A stretch of 28,210 nucleotides of DNA. Origin: Glomus cerebriforme. Its lineage: Eukaryota > Glomeromycota > Glomeromycetes > Glomerales > Glomeraceae. The notes under the pieces are model-generated. The model was given only the letters and a program-made list of their open reading frames with translations, had not been told where the DNA came from and did no database searches. Shown one piece after another: positions 9,528 to 21,017 of the stretch. The position numbers were made by a program, and so were the translations under genes. The stretch lies in the NCBI GenBank assembly GCA_003550305.1, contig QKYT01001037.1:3044-31253 (forward strand), read 5' to 3'. The stretch's first letter is position 1. Each line of letters starts with the position of its first letter.

Positions 9528-11558
9528 TTATTGTTGCACATTGGTTCTATAATCTTCAGTAGTCATTTTATGTCTAGCTTTAATAAACATAGGACCGGAT
9601 GGAATTAGTCCGTTTGTAGGAAAATCATCTTTAAACGATGTTAAGTCTTGAGAACTACCAACTCCATTTTCAACTGTCGCATACAATTTTTGGATATTAT
9701 TTATGTAATATAGCATTTTACTTGGGCTATTCATCAATTCCATAGTATTAACTCTTCTACACCATTCTTCACCAGCTTTGTCACTTGTACGTTTTTCAAT
9801 ACGATCTGACGCAACGTTCATTAAAAAAGATTTTGCTGTTGATGTAACATATTCTATATCTTCAATATCTGCAACACTATCTCCACTACTTTTTATTGTT
9901 AATTTGGATCCTAAATAACATAATTGACGTTCAAGGAATTCCACTAAAATAATATAATAATATTCAAAGTTATCCGTATTTTTAGAAAGATATTCTCCAA
10001 ATCTTTTAACAATATTAACTTCTAATATTTGTTCAACTAAAGGTAAAGTAGCTAAGAATGGTTCATCGTCAAATAATACTGTATTTGAACGATTTTCAAC
10101 ATAAATATTATACCATGCACCTGGGGTTAGTTCATGCTCAACTGGATCGAAAAGTTTTTCTGTAATGGCAATATTCATTTGTACTCTCTGATGTGGTGGT
10201 GGCTGTTGAGAATAAACCGAGAGCGTACCGTCATTCTCCCAGAATGTTGATGATGATGTACGCAATACATGTTGTTCCACGTCTGGGGACATTTTGTATT
10301 GTCCAAGGATCGTAGAGATAAGAGCGGTTGGAAGATTTCGCCATGTTAATCTTGGCCAGTAATGACCGGTTATTTTTGATCTCCAGCTTGATCCTGTCGT
10401 AATATAATTAATATAGACACAATCAGGATCTAAGAGATGCTTATCCTTTTCTTCTCCAGCATATCGCATTCTTGCTCCCTCAACCGACAAATCGACCAAA
10501 AAATTATCTCCAAAGTATGCAAATTTGCTACGTGCAGATATTGCGCTCCATATTGATTGTTCCCCTCCTCCTTTTCTACTACTCAAATTCCATTTATCAT
10601 TTAAATGAAATGAGAAAAGTCGGTCTAAACAAGCGAAATAACATACGACATGAATAAAGGATAAGAATAATTGGAGGAGACTCAATGGATTAACAATGCA
10701 TTTTGATCCTGCTTCAAGGCCAAGCCAATAGGGAAGAGTACTTCCACGATGGGGCGCAGATAGGCAAATGACAGCTTTAACCATCCGTCCTGAAGTATGC
10801 TGTCCAAAGAAGTTTGTTGACAATAAATGTTGAAGGTAAAGTGCAGTTGTAGCACCGTAACCTTTACCAATTAATACAATTGGATTATCGGGATTCCAAC
10901 GAGGCATGAATCCTTCATATGTTGCCCCAAATTGATTATGGCAAAATTGATACGAATGTTGTAATCCATAATCCTAAAAGTGATGAAATTTACTTTTTTA
11001 AATCATCCAATCCTTTTTTTTTAAAAAAAAAGAAAATTACTTACAACTTGACCTCCTTTAACTTGATAATAAAGCTCCACAGCTCTATCATGAATAGACT
11101 GCATATTTACAATAAATAAAAAAGGAAATTAGTTATTTTATATTTACACAAGAAATTACGCGACAAGATTTGTGAAAAGTTAAAGGCACTATAGCAGTTT
11201 TGTTTAAAAAAAAAAATTTTATTATCTTTAAGATACTTACGCTTAGAGGGCTTGGACTTGAAATAAAGGGGTCTTCGACAATATCTTTCACATCACTCCA
11301 ATTATCAGCAATGACCCATTGTTTACCACCCGGTAAGGTGATTCTGTCGAGCCCTAATAAACCAGGCACGAGCACAACAGTATCTCTATCTTTACCTTCA
11401 AAGTTAAGTGAGACTTCTTTAGATTCAACTAACAGGGAATTATCTACCACAGGCATTGCGCCGTAAACTTCGGCAAGATAAGGCTCATCGTCATCTTGAT
11501 ATGATGTATTATTATTATATTGTTGAGGTGTTGATTTTTTCGTTCTGAAACTAAACAT
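9528..11558 (-). CDS. Lipase-fold alpha/beta-hydrolase with lost nucleophile serine (3 exons, 605 aa)
   Basis: Minus-strand exons 11241-11558, 11045-11098 and 9528-10973, with donors GTAAGT and acceptors ending CAG and TAG; all phases are 0 and close. VVLVPGLLG (~61-69) is the HG-type oxyanion loop of lipases. The fold continues with PIVLIGKGYGATTA (~155-168), AVICLSAPHRGST (~191-203, like the TPHDGT strand of bacterial Geobacillus/Staphylococcus-type lipases), DNFLVDLSVEGARM (~280-293) and YINYITTGSSWRS (~311-323). WENDGTLSVYSQ (~369-380) matches the acidic triad region, with Asp372. At the nucleophile elbow the expected G-x-S-x-G reads G-K-G-Y-G, so Gly162 replaces the serine. No clear catalytic His follows in the 400-420 region. 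The fold is well supported but activity is doubtful. There is no signal peptide at the N-terminus, so a cytosolic or membrane-associated role is likely. Substrate unknown. Confidence 0.8.
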
Positions 11559-11823
11559 TGCTATTCTTTTTAATATAAGGAAGGATGATTAGATGATTTT
11601 TTGGTGGTGATTTTTTATTTTATTCGGTAAATACACGCCAAAGCAAAAATTAAAAAAAGCGTTCCGAAGACCTTTTTATTGATAACCAGGAAAAAAAGGA
11701 GTAAGTAAAATTAAATAAAATGTCGATTTTTAAGATTTCAAATTACTAAACCGAATGTTTTTCACATGAAAATTGAATCAAAGCATATGGCGGAATATCA
11801 TCATTTCACAAAATTTTTTACTT

Positions 11824-11877
11824 TCACGTGACTTGTGGCGCATCACCATATATTTGGGGTCGTGTTCGATCACGTGA
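11824..11877 (-). promoter_or_regulatory. Paired TCACGTGA E-box sites upstream of the hydrolase gene
   Basis: Two identical palindromes TCACGTGA at 11824-11831 and 11870-11877 lie 266-319 bp upstream of the hydrolase ATG (11558, minus strand). The octamer is a typical bHLH (Cbf1/SREBP-like) binding site. TGTGGCGCA lies between them at 11833. Two exact copies 46 bp apart in a region this AT-rich are unlikely by chance. Function is inferred. Confidence 0.45.
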
Positions 11878-11879
11878 TT

Positions 11880-13439
11880 TAAAATAACTTTATATTTTTT
11901 GTAAACTAAGATTAATGTGAACTTAAAACCTATAGAATAAATGTATTTTAGCATGCTTTGCAAGATTACTTATTGTGATTTTCAAAATTATTGAAATTGA
12001 TCTGCAGTGATGATCATACAAAAAATTGAAATAAAATGATAAAATATTATAGAAAGTTGTGTTAAAGTACAAAAAAAAATATATAATTAATAAAAATTCT
12101 CCACAACCCATTTTATTTAAACATAGTTTCTTCATAATTCATTTAATTAAATATTATTATTTATATATCTAATGCTAATAAAGATATATAATATTAGATT
12201 AATTTTCATTAAAAATAAATAAACAAATAAAAATAAACTCATAAAATCTACTAATTTACTTAATTTAATATAAATTACTTTTTGTCTTTACTTAAAAATT
12301 CATAGAAATTTTATTAGAAATTATTATAATAAATTTTAATAAAACAAAAGTTTCTTCTGACATATAATTTTTAAATAAATATATAACACATGTCTTAAAA
12401 TACTTATTTTATTAATTTAAAATAGGTTAATAAATAACTTTTCTTATGGTAACTTCACTGATTCCTATTTTTCTTTTATGTATTTTTTTGTATTTTTAGA
12501 AAAAAAGTTGTGATTTCAATAGTTAAAGGATATAATACTGGTTTTTTATTATATAAACCTTAATATTATTATAAAATAAGTTAAATAAAGTATTTATTAA
12601 ACTAAATATTAAAAAAAATAGTAAAAAAATATTAAAAAATAAAAATTTTATTATAAGAAATAAACAAACATGTTGTGGCTTAAAAATTTTTTATTATATA
12701 CAATGATTAGCATCAATTTCAATAATTTTAAACCCCATCATAAGTCAAAAAAGTTGATTTTGAATAATATTTTTGACTTTACGTATGAATGAATGATCTT
12801 TGTTAATTATATCCAAAAATGGATAAATAAATTTTAGCAAACATGAAAAAAATCAAATAAATAAAAAATGGTATTCTAAATCTCATTAAATATTTTAATT
12901 AAACTTGCAGAGCAGGTTAAAATACACTTATTATATATTTTTTAAAAGGTTATATAGGTTAGAAAAAGAGTTATTTAGAAAAATAATTTTTTTTAAGTCA
13001 TATAATCAAATATAGCTTTAGATATTTCCTATATTTATTTAGACTTTCCAGTTTAAGATGAAAAATATAGACCCTCTAGGATTCAGGCAAATTAACCTAA
13101 ATCTCTTTCCTTTTTTAGCAAAAAAATTAGTTACCAAAATTAGTATTTTTAAAAGAGAATTTTAATATATATATAGTAGAAATCATTTTAGTCATTTGTT
13201 TTAGAAAAATTTTTCCATTTTTTTAAAAGAAAAAAATTAAGAAAATTTATAATTTTAAGAGACAAAGTGTGAGAGCTTGAGAAATATTATACAAAAAAAA
13301 TCTTTTATTATTGTACTTTTTGTTAAATAATAGTGATTTTAAAATAATTTTATTAAAAATTTTTATTATATAAAATGCATATAATTTTTATAAATTATTT
13401 TATTTTAATAGTTCTATTTTCTTTTTACAACTTCTTATA
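11880..13439. other. Gene-free AT-rich region
   Basis: Extremely AT-rich, stop-dense DNA with homopolymer A and T tracts. No exon with convincing splice signals, RNA gene or clear repeat was seen. It marks the left flank of the long repeat desert that runs to about 16.2 kb. Confidence 0.5.
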
Positions 13440-13800
13440 CCTATTAAGTTTAATCAAAATATTTAAATTATATTATAAAATATCTGAACAAAAATATTAT
13501 ATAACTCTATAAATATTTAAGCTAACTTGATGAATTAATATTTAAGTACTTATATACTTGCCAAAAAAGTATATCTATACTTATTTTATAATTATAATTT
13601 GACTAAAGTATTAAAATTATGCTGTAAAGTTAAAAAAATTATATGTGATATAATAAGTAATTTTAGTAAAATTATTATGAATATTTAAATTAGCTTTGAT
13701 AAAATAAATATTTAAATACTTTTATATTTGCTAAACAACTTTACATATGAATTTTTGTTACCAAAATGCTAAATTTATATATGAAGTAAAAAAAAAATCA
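13440..13800. repeat. AT-rich satellite, ~170-bp period, block 1
   Basis: Two units begin with ATAAATATTTAAGCTAACTT at about 13510 and GAATATTTAAATTAGCTTTG at about 13679 (period 169). Each continues with TTAATATTTAAGTACTT-like and TACTTGCC/TTTGCTAA-like blocks. The first also has CTAAAGTATTAAAATTATGCT. The same family reappears at 15600-16070. Confidence 0.65.
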
Positions 13801-14139
13801 TATATACAGTTGGTTAGAACAGTTTTATAGTTCTATAAAATAAAAATATTAATAAGTAAAAATTAAAAACTAAAAAATTTAAAAAAGAAAAAACTAAAAG
13901 AAAAGAAAAAAAAAGCAAGATAAGAAAAAAAAAAAATACTGATACTGATTTTTGTTATATTACAAATAAAAACATATAAATATAATAATAACCTAAAATT
14001 TTTAAATTAAGAAATAGTTCTAGAATAATTAATATGAATTTTAGAAGTCTAGGATAATTGACCTAAACTTCTGATCTAAATTAAATTTTCTATTTATTTA
14101 TTGCAATTTTCAAAAAAAAAATGATTTGCATAAATATAC
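13801..14139. other. A-rich low-complexity spacer
   Basis: Starts with an A-rich purine tract (13850-13940), then AT-rich DNA with two related CTAGAATAATT/CTAGGATAATT segments near 14020-14060. No gene was seen. Confidence 0.4.
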
Positions 14140-14654
14140 ACTGATCAAAAACTGATCTATCTTACAGATATCTTACAAATAATTTATAAATATTGGGTAT
14201 CCAAAATGCAAAAAATCTGCTATATATCAGATATCTAATATGTATATTATAGAATTAAAAAATATAATTTATTAATTATCTCACTATCTGGTGATTATAA
14301 AAAGATAAAATATAGCTCATTCAATTTGTCTTATTAAGTGTATCAATAGTACTAATTTCGTATTTCTAGGTGTGATAAATGCTAAGATATTTGATAAATC
14401 ATAAAAAAATAAATAAAAAATGCCAATTTGTCAAATATTTTGACATCTATCACCTAGAAATGCAGAATTAGTACTATTCGATATGCCTTAGTAAAATGAA
14501 TTGAATGAGCTATATTTCATCATTTTATGATTACCGGATAGTGAGATAATTAATAAATTGTATTTTATATATAGCAGATTTTCTGCATTTTGGATATCTG
14601 ATATTTATAAGTTATCTATAAATTATCTGTAAGATAAATTAGTTTTTAACCAGT
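14140..14654. mobile_element. 515-bp foldback element (near-perfect inverted repeat)
   Basis: The left arm (14140-14399) and right arm (14425-14654) are reverse complements over their whole length, with small gaps and scattered mismatches, around a loop of about 25 bp. The outer ends are ACTGATCAAAAACTGATC on the left and, inverted, ACTGGTTAAAAACTAATT on the right. Matching inner landmarks include CTTACAGATA, ATCCAAAATGCA, AAAATCTGCTATATAT, CTCACTATC(T/C)GGT, GAGCTATAT, AATAGTACTAATT and ATTTCTAGGTG. It has no coding capacity, so it is a non-autonomous foldback or MITE-like element. AATAT occurs just outside both ends but not flush on the left, so the target duplication is uncertain. A transcript would form a long hairpin. 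Confidence 0.85.
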
Positions 14655-15599
14655 AATATTATATACAAATCAAGCCAATAAAATTTTTATTAATATATCA
14701 TAAACAAATTAGTCAATAAAACTAATATTTTTTCAATCATATATAATGAAAAAAAAATTTTCATTATAATTTATTTCTTAAATTTATAAAGCTAAATATG
14801 ATTAAATAAAACTCTATTATAAATAATTACAAACTTGATATTTCAAAAATAATCTAAATTGTAATAAATAATGAAATGTTAATATTTTAATGTAACGTAA
14901 TAAAAAAACAAAAAATAAAATAATAATAATAAACTTTGAACCCTTTAAAAAATTATAATAAATATGATTTAAAAGTTATTTTAATCAATAAAAATTTACT
15001 TAATTGTAATATAATTATTTGTATTTATTTGTATAATCACAAAGTATAATTACAGAAATAATGTATTATAAGTTATAAAAAAATATATGAAAGGATATTT
15101 GAAACTTATTTTATAAAACCTTTAGTTTTTGTTCTTTATATAAATGAAAAAAAATTATATTTTAAAAAAAAAAAATTTTTTTACATATTACTATTCATTA
15201 CACTACTTAAAAATAGAAGTAAAATTAATTATTTATATATAGAATTTATTTTAAAATTTACTGATATTATTTTTAGAAAAAAGTAATTCATCACTATATG
15301 ATAAATTATCATGTATCTTAGTATTACTAAGACTTTTTTTACCCTTATATCATTATATGATTTTTATAACATTTAATTTTAATTGGCTAAGTTTTGCATG
15401 TAATATTTATTTTTAAGCATTAGAAAAAAAAAATTGAAAAAATAAAAAATAAAAAAATAAAAAAAGAAAATAGATATTTTTCTTTAAAATAAAATTACTT
15501 TATTATTTATATAATAAAAACATTTAAAAATAATCTTTTTACACTTTATTAAATTTAATAAATAATAAATAAATAAACAAATACTATTTTAAAGACCAT
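14655..15599. other. Gene-free AT-rich region
   Basis: AT-rich DNA with A/T homopolymers (for example around 15160-15180 and 15420-15470). No exon, RNA gene or obvious repeat was recognised. Confidence 0.5.
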
Positions 15600-16070
15600 A
15601 ATTTTTAAATATACTATTGCTTGTAAAAAAAATTCAAATTAGTCCATAAATATTTAAGCTAACTTAATAAAAATTAATATTTAAATAATTTCATAGTTAT
15701 TAAACAAATTACTTCATTTATAAAGGTTTATTTTATTTAATAAAAATACAAAAATTACACTATAAAGTAAAAATAACTACCATGTGTGATACAGTAATTC
15801 TATATAAAAAAAATATATATTTTTGTAAATATTTAAGTTATCTTAATAGAAATTAATATTTAAGTAGTTCTATACCTGTTGTAAAACTTTACTTAAGCTT
15901 CCTAAACCTATTTCATTTAACTAAAATATTAAAATTATGCTATAAAATTGAAAAACAAATTGTTTTTTACAAATATTTATGCAATATTAATAAATAAATA
16001 TTTTCATACTATTTTACTTGATCTATTTAATTCTGTTTTCTTTAACTAAAGTACATTATTTTAACATAGA
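15600..16070. repeat. AT-rich satellite, block 2 (three units)
   Basis: Units start near 15645, 15828 and 15967 with ATAAATATTTAAGCTAACTT or diverged forms, giving periods of about 183 and 139 bp. They share TTAATATTTAA(G/A)TA, a CATTTAACTAAAATATTAAAATT-like block and an ATTATGCTATAAA block. Same family as 13440-13800; the two blocks flank the foldback element. Confidence 0.65.
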
Positions 16071-16224
16071 AAAAAGAGAGGAAGAAAAAGAGTATAGAAG
16101 AAAATTTTATTCTAATAGAATATAATGAAGTAAGCCTTCTTAAGGTATTGTTTTTATTTTTGTAGATTGTTACTATTTTTAGTATTTTTATCTATTTTTA
16201 TTAACTGTATTTTAATTATTATAG

Positions 16225-16299
16225 GATAATAATGAAATTAGTAAAGCTAAACAATCTGAAAATGAACATTCTGGAAATAATAGTAATATTGATGATTAA
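16225..16299 (+). pseudogene. Orphan 3'-terminal-exon-like segment
   Basis: A good acceptor (T-rich tract ending ATTATAG at 16218-16224) is followed by 24 open codons rich in Asn, Asp, Glu and Ser (starting DNNEISKAKQ, ending NSNIDD) and a stop at 16297-16299. No upstream exon could be joined with confidence. It may be the last exon of a decayed or unrecognised gene, or chance. Confidence 0.25.
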
Positions 16300-16829
16300 T
16301 TTTTTTATATTAAATGCTTTTTTTTTGACATAATATGTTAAAAAGCTCTCTTTTGTATAATTTAAAGCATCACTTGTTTTTTAATATAATTATAACTTAT
16401 AAGATTGATTTTATCTCTAATTTCAAGCATAGCAATAAAGATACATTTATAGAAATGCTCTGAATTAAACAAAATATACAAGCTTAATATAATAATAATT
16501 CATTTGAATAAACAGCAGCAGTTGATGTGTATGTCACAATTATGCTAAGCAAATAATTTTATTAGTATAATAAGAAATGATCAATATAGTACATTTACTA
16601 TGTAATTATATAGAAATTATTAAAATACAGTATCTTCATTTTATGTTTAAATAAATCTTTTTGTACTACAAAATCTGAGTACATTTCATGATAGATAAGA
16701 TCAAAATCTGTTATTTTTAAGTTCATATACTTTGTCTAAGAAAAGAATCCTAGGTACTTAAAATCCCTATTTTTAGTATATACTTGTGACAACCTTTTTA
16801 CAATTTCAATATGAAAATTAACCCAGAGT

Positions 16830-18990
16830 TTGTAAACTTTACAGGCAATGATAAACCTTATTTGAAGAGTTTTTAGAGGATGATGATAATGATGACTTTG
16901 AAGAAAAATTAGAATATGACGAAATGTTTTTAGAACAATTAATAAACCAAGATTCAGAATTATTAAATGCTGAAGTTAACAATTAAATTTTAATGCAACA
17001 GTTCAAAAAAATAAGCAAAAGTCTAATATTTTTCATGCTAAAGTTTTATCCAGATACATGAAACCGTTCAAAATAAAAAAAAACAGATAAATACAATTCT
17101 GAAAAGGATAATGAAATAGAAGACGAAAATATTGATTATGAGCAGGAGCCACAAGAGTTGGAAAATGAATCAGAATTACATGAAAATGAAATATACATCA
17201 TAGATGAAACATCACTTTCACCATGCGTAATTGTTGATATTATTAATGAAAAATTGCAAACTTGTGGTATGAATAGCAAAAAGAATATTTTGCAATTAGT
17301 AGGAACTTGGCAGATTGACACAGATAGTGCAACTAAATTTCTGAATGAAAAAATTAATTTAAGTGTATATATGTCACGTTTCAATTATGATCAAAAAAAC
17401 TATATCAAACAGGCTAAACAATTAGAAAAACAGAAAATAGTATAGTCCATAGAAGGAGATGCTTATTTTGTGGAAAGAATTATTTTTTTTTTTAGTTGTG
17501 GAATGAATTGCCACCAACATTCTTGGAATGTCTTTAAAAGAAATATACAAGTACCTTGTAATAGACAATTCAGTTGTAATGCATTCGAGACATGTCCAAA
17601 TATATCAAATTTAGTTAAGAAGGAATTTCCAAATCCCTGGTATATATGCTGCAGCTGTTTTGAGATCAACGGACATCATCACCAAAAAAATGGTTGGATT
17701 GCATAATGAAAATTATAATAAAATGCTAATAGCGTTAGCAAATTGGCTTTTTCATGTTGTAAAAAAGAGAATGAAAAAAAAAAACATTCTTACGTATATG
17801 CTAAATGCTGCATTAAATTTTTTTCAAGATGTATTTCTACCAATAAGTACTAAATAAAATTTCAACAATAACGAATTTCTTAGTGATTTTGATGAAGTTC
17901 ATCAATTATTACTGTCTTCTATCAATTCCTTTACTACAGCAAGCACAGAATCATACTTAATTACCTACCCTTTTTGCGTTCCTAATTCTTCTAAAAATGA
18001 ATAAAATTTTCCTCTGAATTGTATATCTCTGATGCACAATGACCTTATATAGGAAAAAAATTAGCAGAACGTATTTGGAAGTCACGAAAAGAACTGAATG
18101 AACAAAAAACTGAAATTCAAAATCCAGCATCTCTTGAAAATTACCATTCAGCTTTTCCATTATATTTAACTGGTTTTTTTTTGGAAATCTATATAAAGAA
18201 ATTTTTAGAAAAAAATTAAAAATATCAAATACTCAATTAAAATCCCAAAAAAAACCTCTAAAACAACTTAATGAGCAATAAGTGAGAAAAACAGTAACCT
18301 TTTTTGTTTCAGTATTAGTAAAAATTGCATTGCCGGGTTTACGAGTTTGATTTACTCAAGTACTTGCAAGCCTTAGTCGAAAACCAAAACTTATTCAACA
18401 GTTTTGGCGCCTACTTTCTACTTTGCAAATAAGTGGACATACAGAGTCAAGAAAGAAAATTAGAAAAAACTAGAATGAAATCCATAGACCCATGTCTTAA
18501 TAAAAGTGAAAATACTTGGAATTTGGCCATTATTGATAACATAGATTTCAAAGAAGCAACTTTTAGATAATGGAAACATCTTTGATACAACACGTACCAG
18601 TACACATGCCACACTTAGAATGGGTTTTCAGCACCAAATGCCTTTTAGTTTATATGAAAATGTCAATAATGAAAACCAAATTACTTCTCCATTAAAATTA
18701 TGGCATGAATCAAGTAATTAGAGATACTTTAGACACCTTTGATTCTGTTTTAGACGACCTTCTTAATATTAAAATAGATTCACAAGGGATTGCGATATAT
18801 CAATATGGCTACTGTGCATGAAAAAAATCTTAAATCACGTTGAACATGGATGCAAAGTAGATCCTCTAAATGTAGTAATTTTAGAGCCTGTGGAGTATTT
18901 TCCGAAGGATAATCAAACAAAAGGATAAGTGGCCTCAATTATGATCTATTGGTCAATGGCATACGTCGGGAAATCGTGTAAACCCCTGGA
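16830..18990 (+). pseudogene. Broken, probably transposon-derived ORF
   Basis: Less AT-rich than its surroundings. It contains plus-strand coding fragments in several frames, interrupted by stops and shifts. An acidic N-terminal part (FEEFLEDDDNDDFEEKLEYD near 16860-16920) is followed by the longest open piece (17158-17445, with VIVDIINEKLQTCGM and NILQLVGTWQ). Then come a Cys/His-bearing fragment near 17500-17700, LAERIWKSRKELNEQ near 18060, a KIALPGLRV fragment near 18330, and NTWNLAIIDNIDFKEATF near 18515-18570 running out of frame into YNTYQYTCHT. The pattern of one long decayed protein with no introns suggests a multicopy mobile-element ORF, but I could not assign it to a superfamily and saw no DDE or reverse-transcriptase signature. 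No function is claimed. Confidence 0.5.
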
Positions 18991-19127
18991 ACAGTTTAAG
19001 ATTCCCCTTAGTTTTATTGGCTGATTTGTTTACAAATAATTAAATATAACATGACTACATTTTTTGTGTTTTGTGTTTTTGTATTCGAAAATTTCATACA
19101 TTGAATATATTAATGAAATTTACTACA

Positions 19128-20912
19128 CTATCCCCATATGAGCACATCACCATCCCAGCCACAACTAGCAACAATTCCATTTAATACAGGATGCCAACAT
19201 GCATCAGTACAAATTCCTTGATGAGCATTTTCGATTTTTTTTATAATTTTTGAAGACGACCATTCATAAAAATATAACCCTCCATTTGAATCACCTGAAA
19301 CTATGTAATCAGGTTCAGGTGAAAAATTACATCTAATCGGATGTCCATTAACTAAATGTCCTTCAAATCTCTAAATATCAGATAACGAGAAGAAAAATTA
19401 AAGACAATACATAGCAACAAATATGTCGAGAAAACAAAGTAAAAGAAATAATTTAATTTACCTTGCGTTTATCCAGCTTCCAAGGTTTATTAATTCCGAA
19501 AATTGCTATATAATTGGCATTAGATTGAGCTATGAAATGATTCTTAAAGGGATGAATTCTTAAAGCAGTACATGAAAATGCTTCTTGATAAATTTGATTT
19601 GATATAGCTGTCAACTTTCACAAATAAAGTTTTCAAATTAGTAAATTTGATTCATATAAATTAATCTAATTCCTTAACCAAATAATATGAAACATACTGA
19701 ATTTAAATCCCATACAACAATATTCTTATCAGCAGCATTTCTAACTACGTAATCAGAACAAGTAAGTATATTATTTCCATCAGGAAAAAACTCTAAATCA
19801 TTAACACTTCCCCAAAATTTTTTTGATTCTTTAATTGATTTATTAGTACGTATATCCCAAGATTGTATTCCATCTTTTATCATGCCTGAAATAAAAATAT
19901 TTGATTGTAAAGGATGATAACGAAGAGATGTAACCATCTGTGAATGTGGGAATGTCTATTCATATAATAAAAAAAATTAATAATAACCATTATAAGAAAA
20001 CTAATGATTGACAGATTACTTACCTGAATTACAGTTCCTGTCTCAATATCAGTTAGTTTTACAAGCTTATCGTATCCTCCAGATAGAATATCATTCCGAT
20101 TATTATTCCATTGGATATCTTTTACTGCTCCTAAAATAGTAAATGAAAAAAATGAAAACGAAAAGAAAACTGCATAAAGAAAGAAAAAGACAAATAAAAC
20201 TAATTACAGGATTCCAAATCATTACCATCGTGATGTAAAACTCGAACACATCTCTTTGATCTAAATACATCCCATATTCGTACTGTACCATCCATAGAAG
20301 CTGAAGCCAATACCTGACCTTAACAATATTGGAGTTATAAAATTAATTTAATTGTCGAAATAACTAGTTTTATAATAAATACTCACCAAATGAACCACAC
20401 CATAAAACTGAATTCACTCCATTAACGTGTTTAGTGGCAAGAGAAATGACTTTCCGTTTTGGAACTGTGTTAAAACGCGTATTATTTCCATCTTGGGTGT
20501 CTTCTAATGTTGAACTAATTCCATTAGGTACACTTAATAATGTATCAATATACCTCGTTCTATTAATTTCCTCATTTATTGTTAGATTTCTTTCCTCTTC
20601 TGATTTAGATTTGATTTCCTGTTTTAATTTTTCCCGCTTAGAAATATAACCTCTAATTTTTTTATGTGGAGTTCGTGTTGGATTTTGATTAAAAGAATGT
20701 GCTTGTATTGAGTTATTTATAATAGTAGAGATACTTATTCCTTCTATTGATATTTTTCTTTTTTGCTTATTGAGAGAAGTATCTTCGTGTTGAAGAGTAA
20801 AAGGTCGTGTAAATTGCGATGATAGATCAATTTCTTCCCTTTTTTGATATTCTGGTTTAATCTCCGATTCATTGTCGCTAGAACTACCATATGCTTTAAC
20901 TATATTTTCCAT
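19128..20912 (-). CDS. WDR25: WDR25-like WD40-repeat protein (6 exons, 459 aa)
   Basis: Minus-strand exons 20387-20912, 20226-20318, 20024-20130, 19698-19955, 19462-19614 and 19128-19370. All introns are GT-AG and all phases close. Residues 1-165 are charged and probably disordered, with a Lys/Glu-rich segment near 95-115. From ~165 on come WD40 blades: VLASASMDGTVRIWDV, ILSGGYDKLVKLTDI, NIFISGMIKDGIQSWDIR, ILTCSDYVVRNAADKNIVVWDL, an IAIFG blade, a YIVSGDSNGGLYFYEW blade, and the final IVASCGWDGDVLIWG. The YHPLQSNIF...SWDIRTNK and RNAADKNIVVWDL segments are characteristic of the WDR25/Cdc40 (Prp17) branch. The short, splicing-factor-like architecture and C-terminal pattern favour WDR25 over Prp17. 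The molecular role of WDR25 is poorly defined; an RNA-processing link is inferred from the Prp17 relationship. A TTTATT (AATAAA on the minus strand) at 19013-19018 may serve polyadenylation. It is head-to-head with the LMBRD1 gene. Confidence 0.85.
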
Positions 20913-21017
20913 ACTTATTTTTTTTTTTTTAAAAAAAAAAAATAAATATACAGTTTTAAATATTACGTCACTTGAAGTTCACTGCATTAATCATCACACA
21001 ATAACTGATTCTCGTTA

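Noticed and set aside
11923..12135. 70-residue minus-strand ORF near 12 kb
   Set aside because: Phe/Leu/Tyr-rich translation of AT-rich DNA without splice context, conserved motif or promoter signals.
14140..14654. Two convergent transposon ends of a large element
   Set aside because: The arms meet at a 25-bp loop with no interior, so this is a self-contained foldback rather than the ends of a bigger unit.
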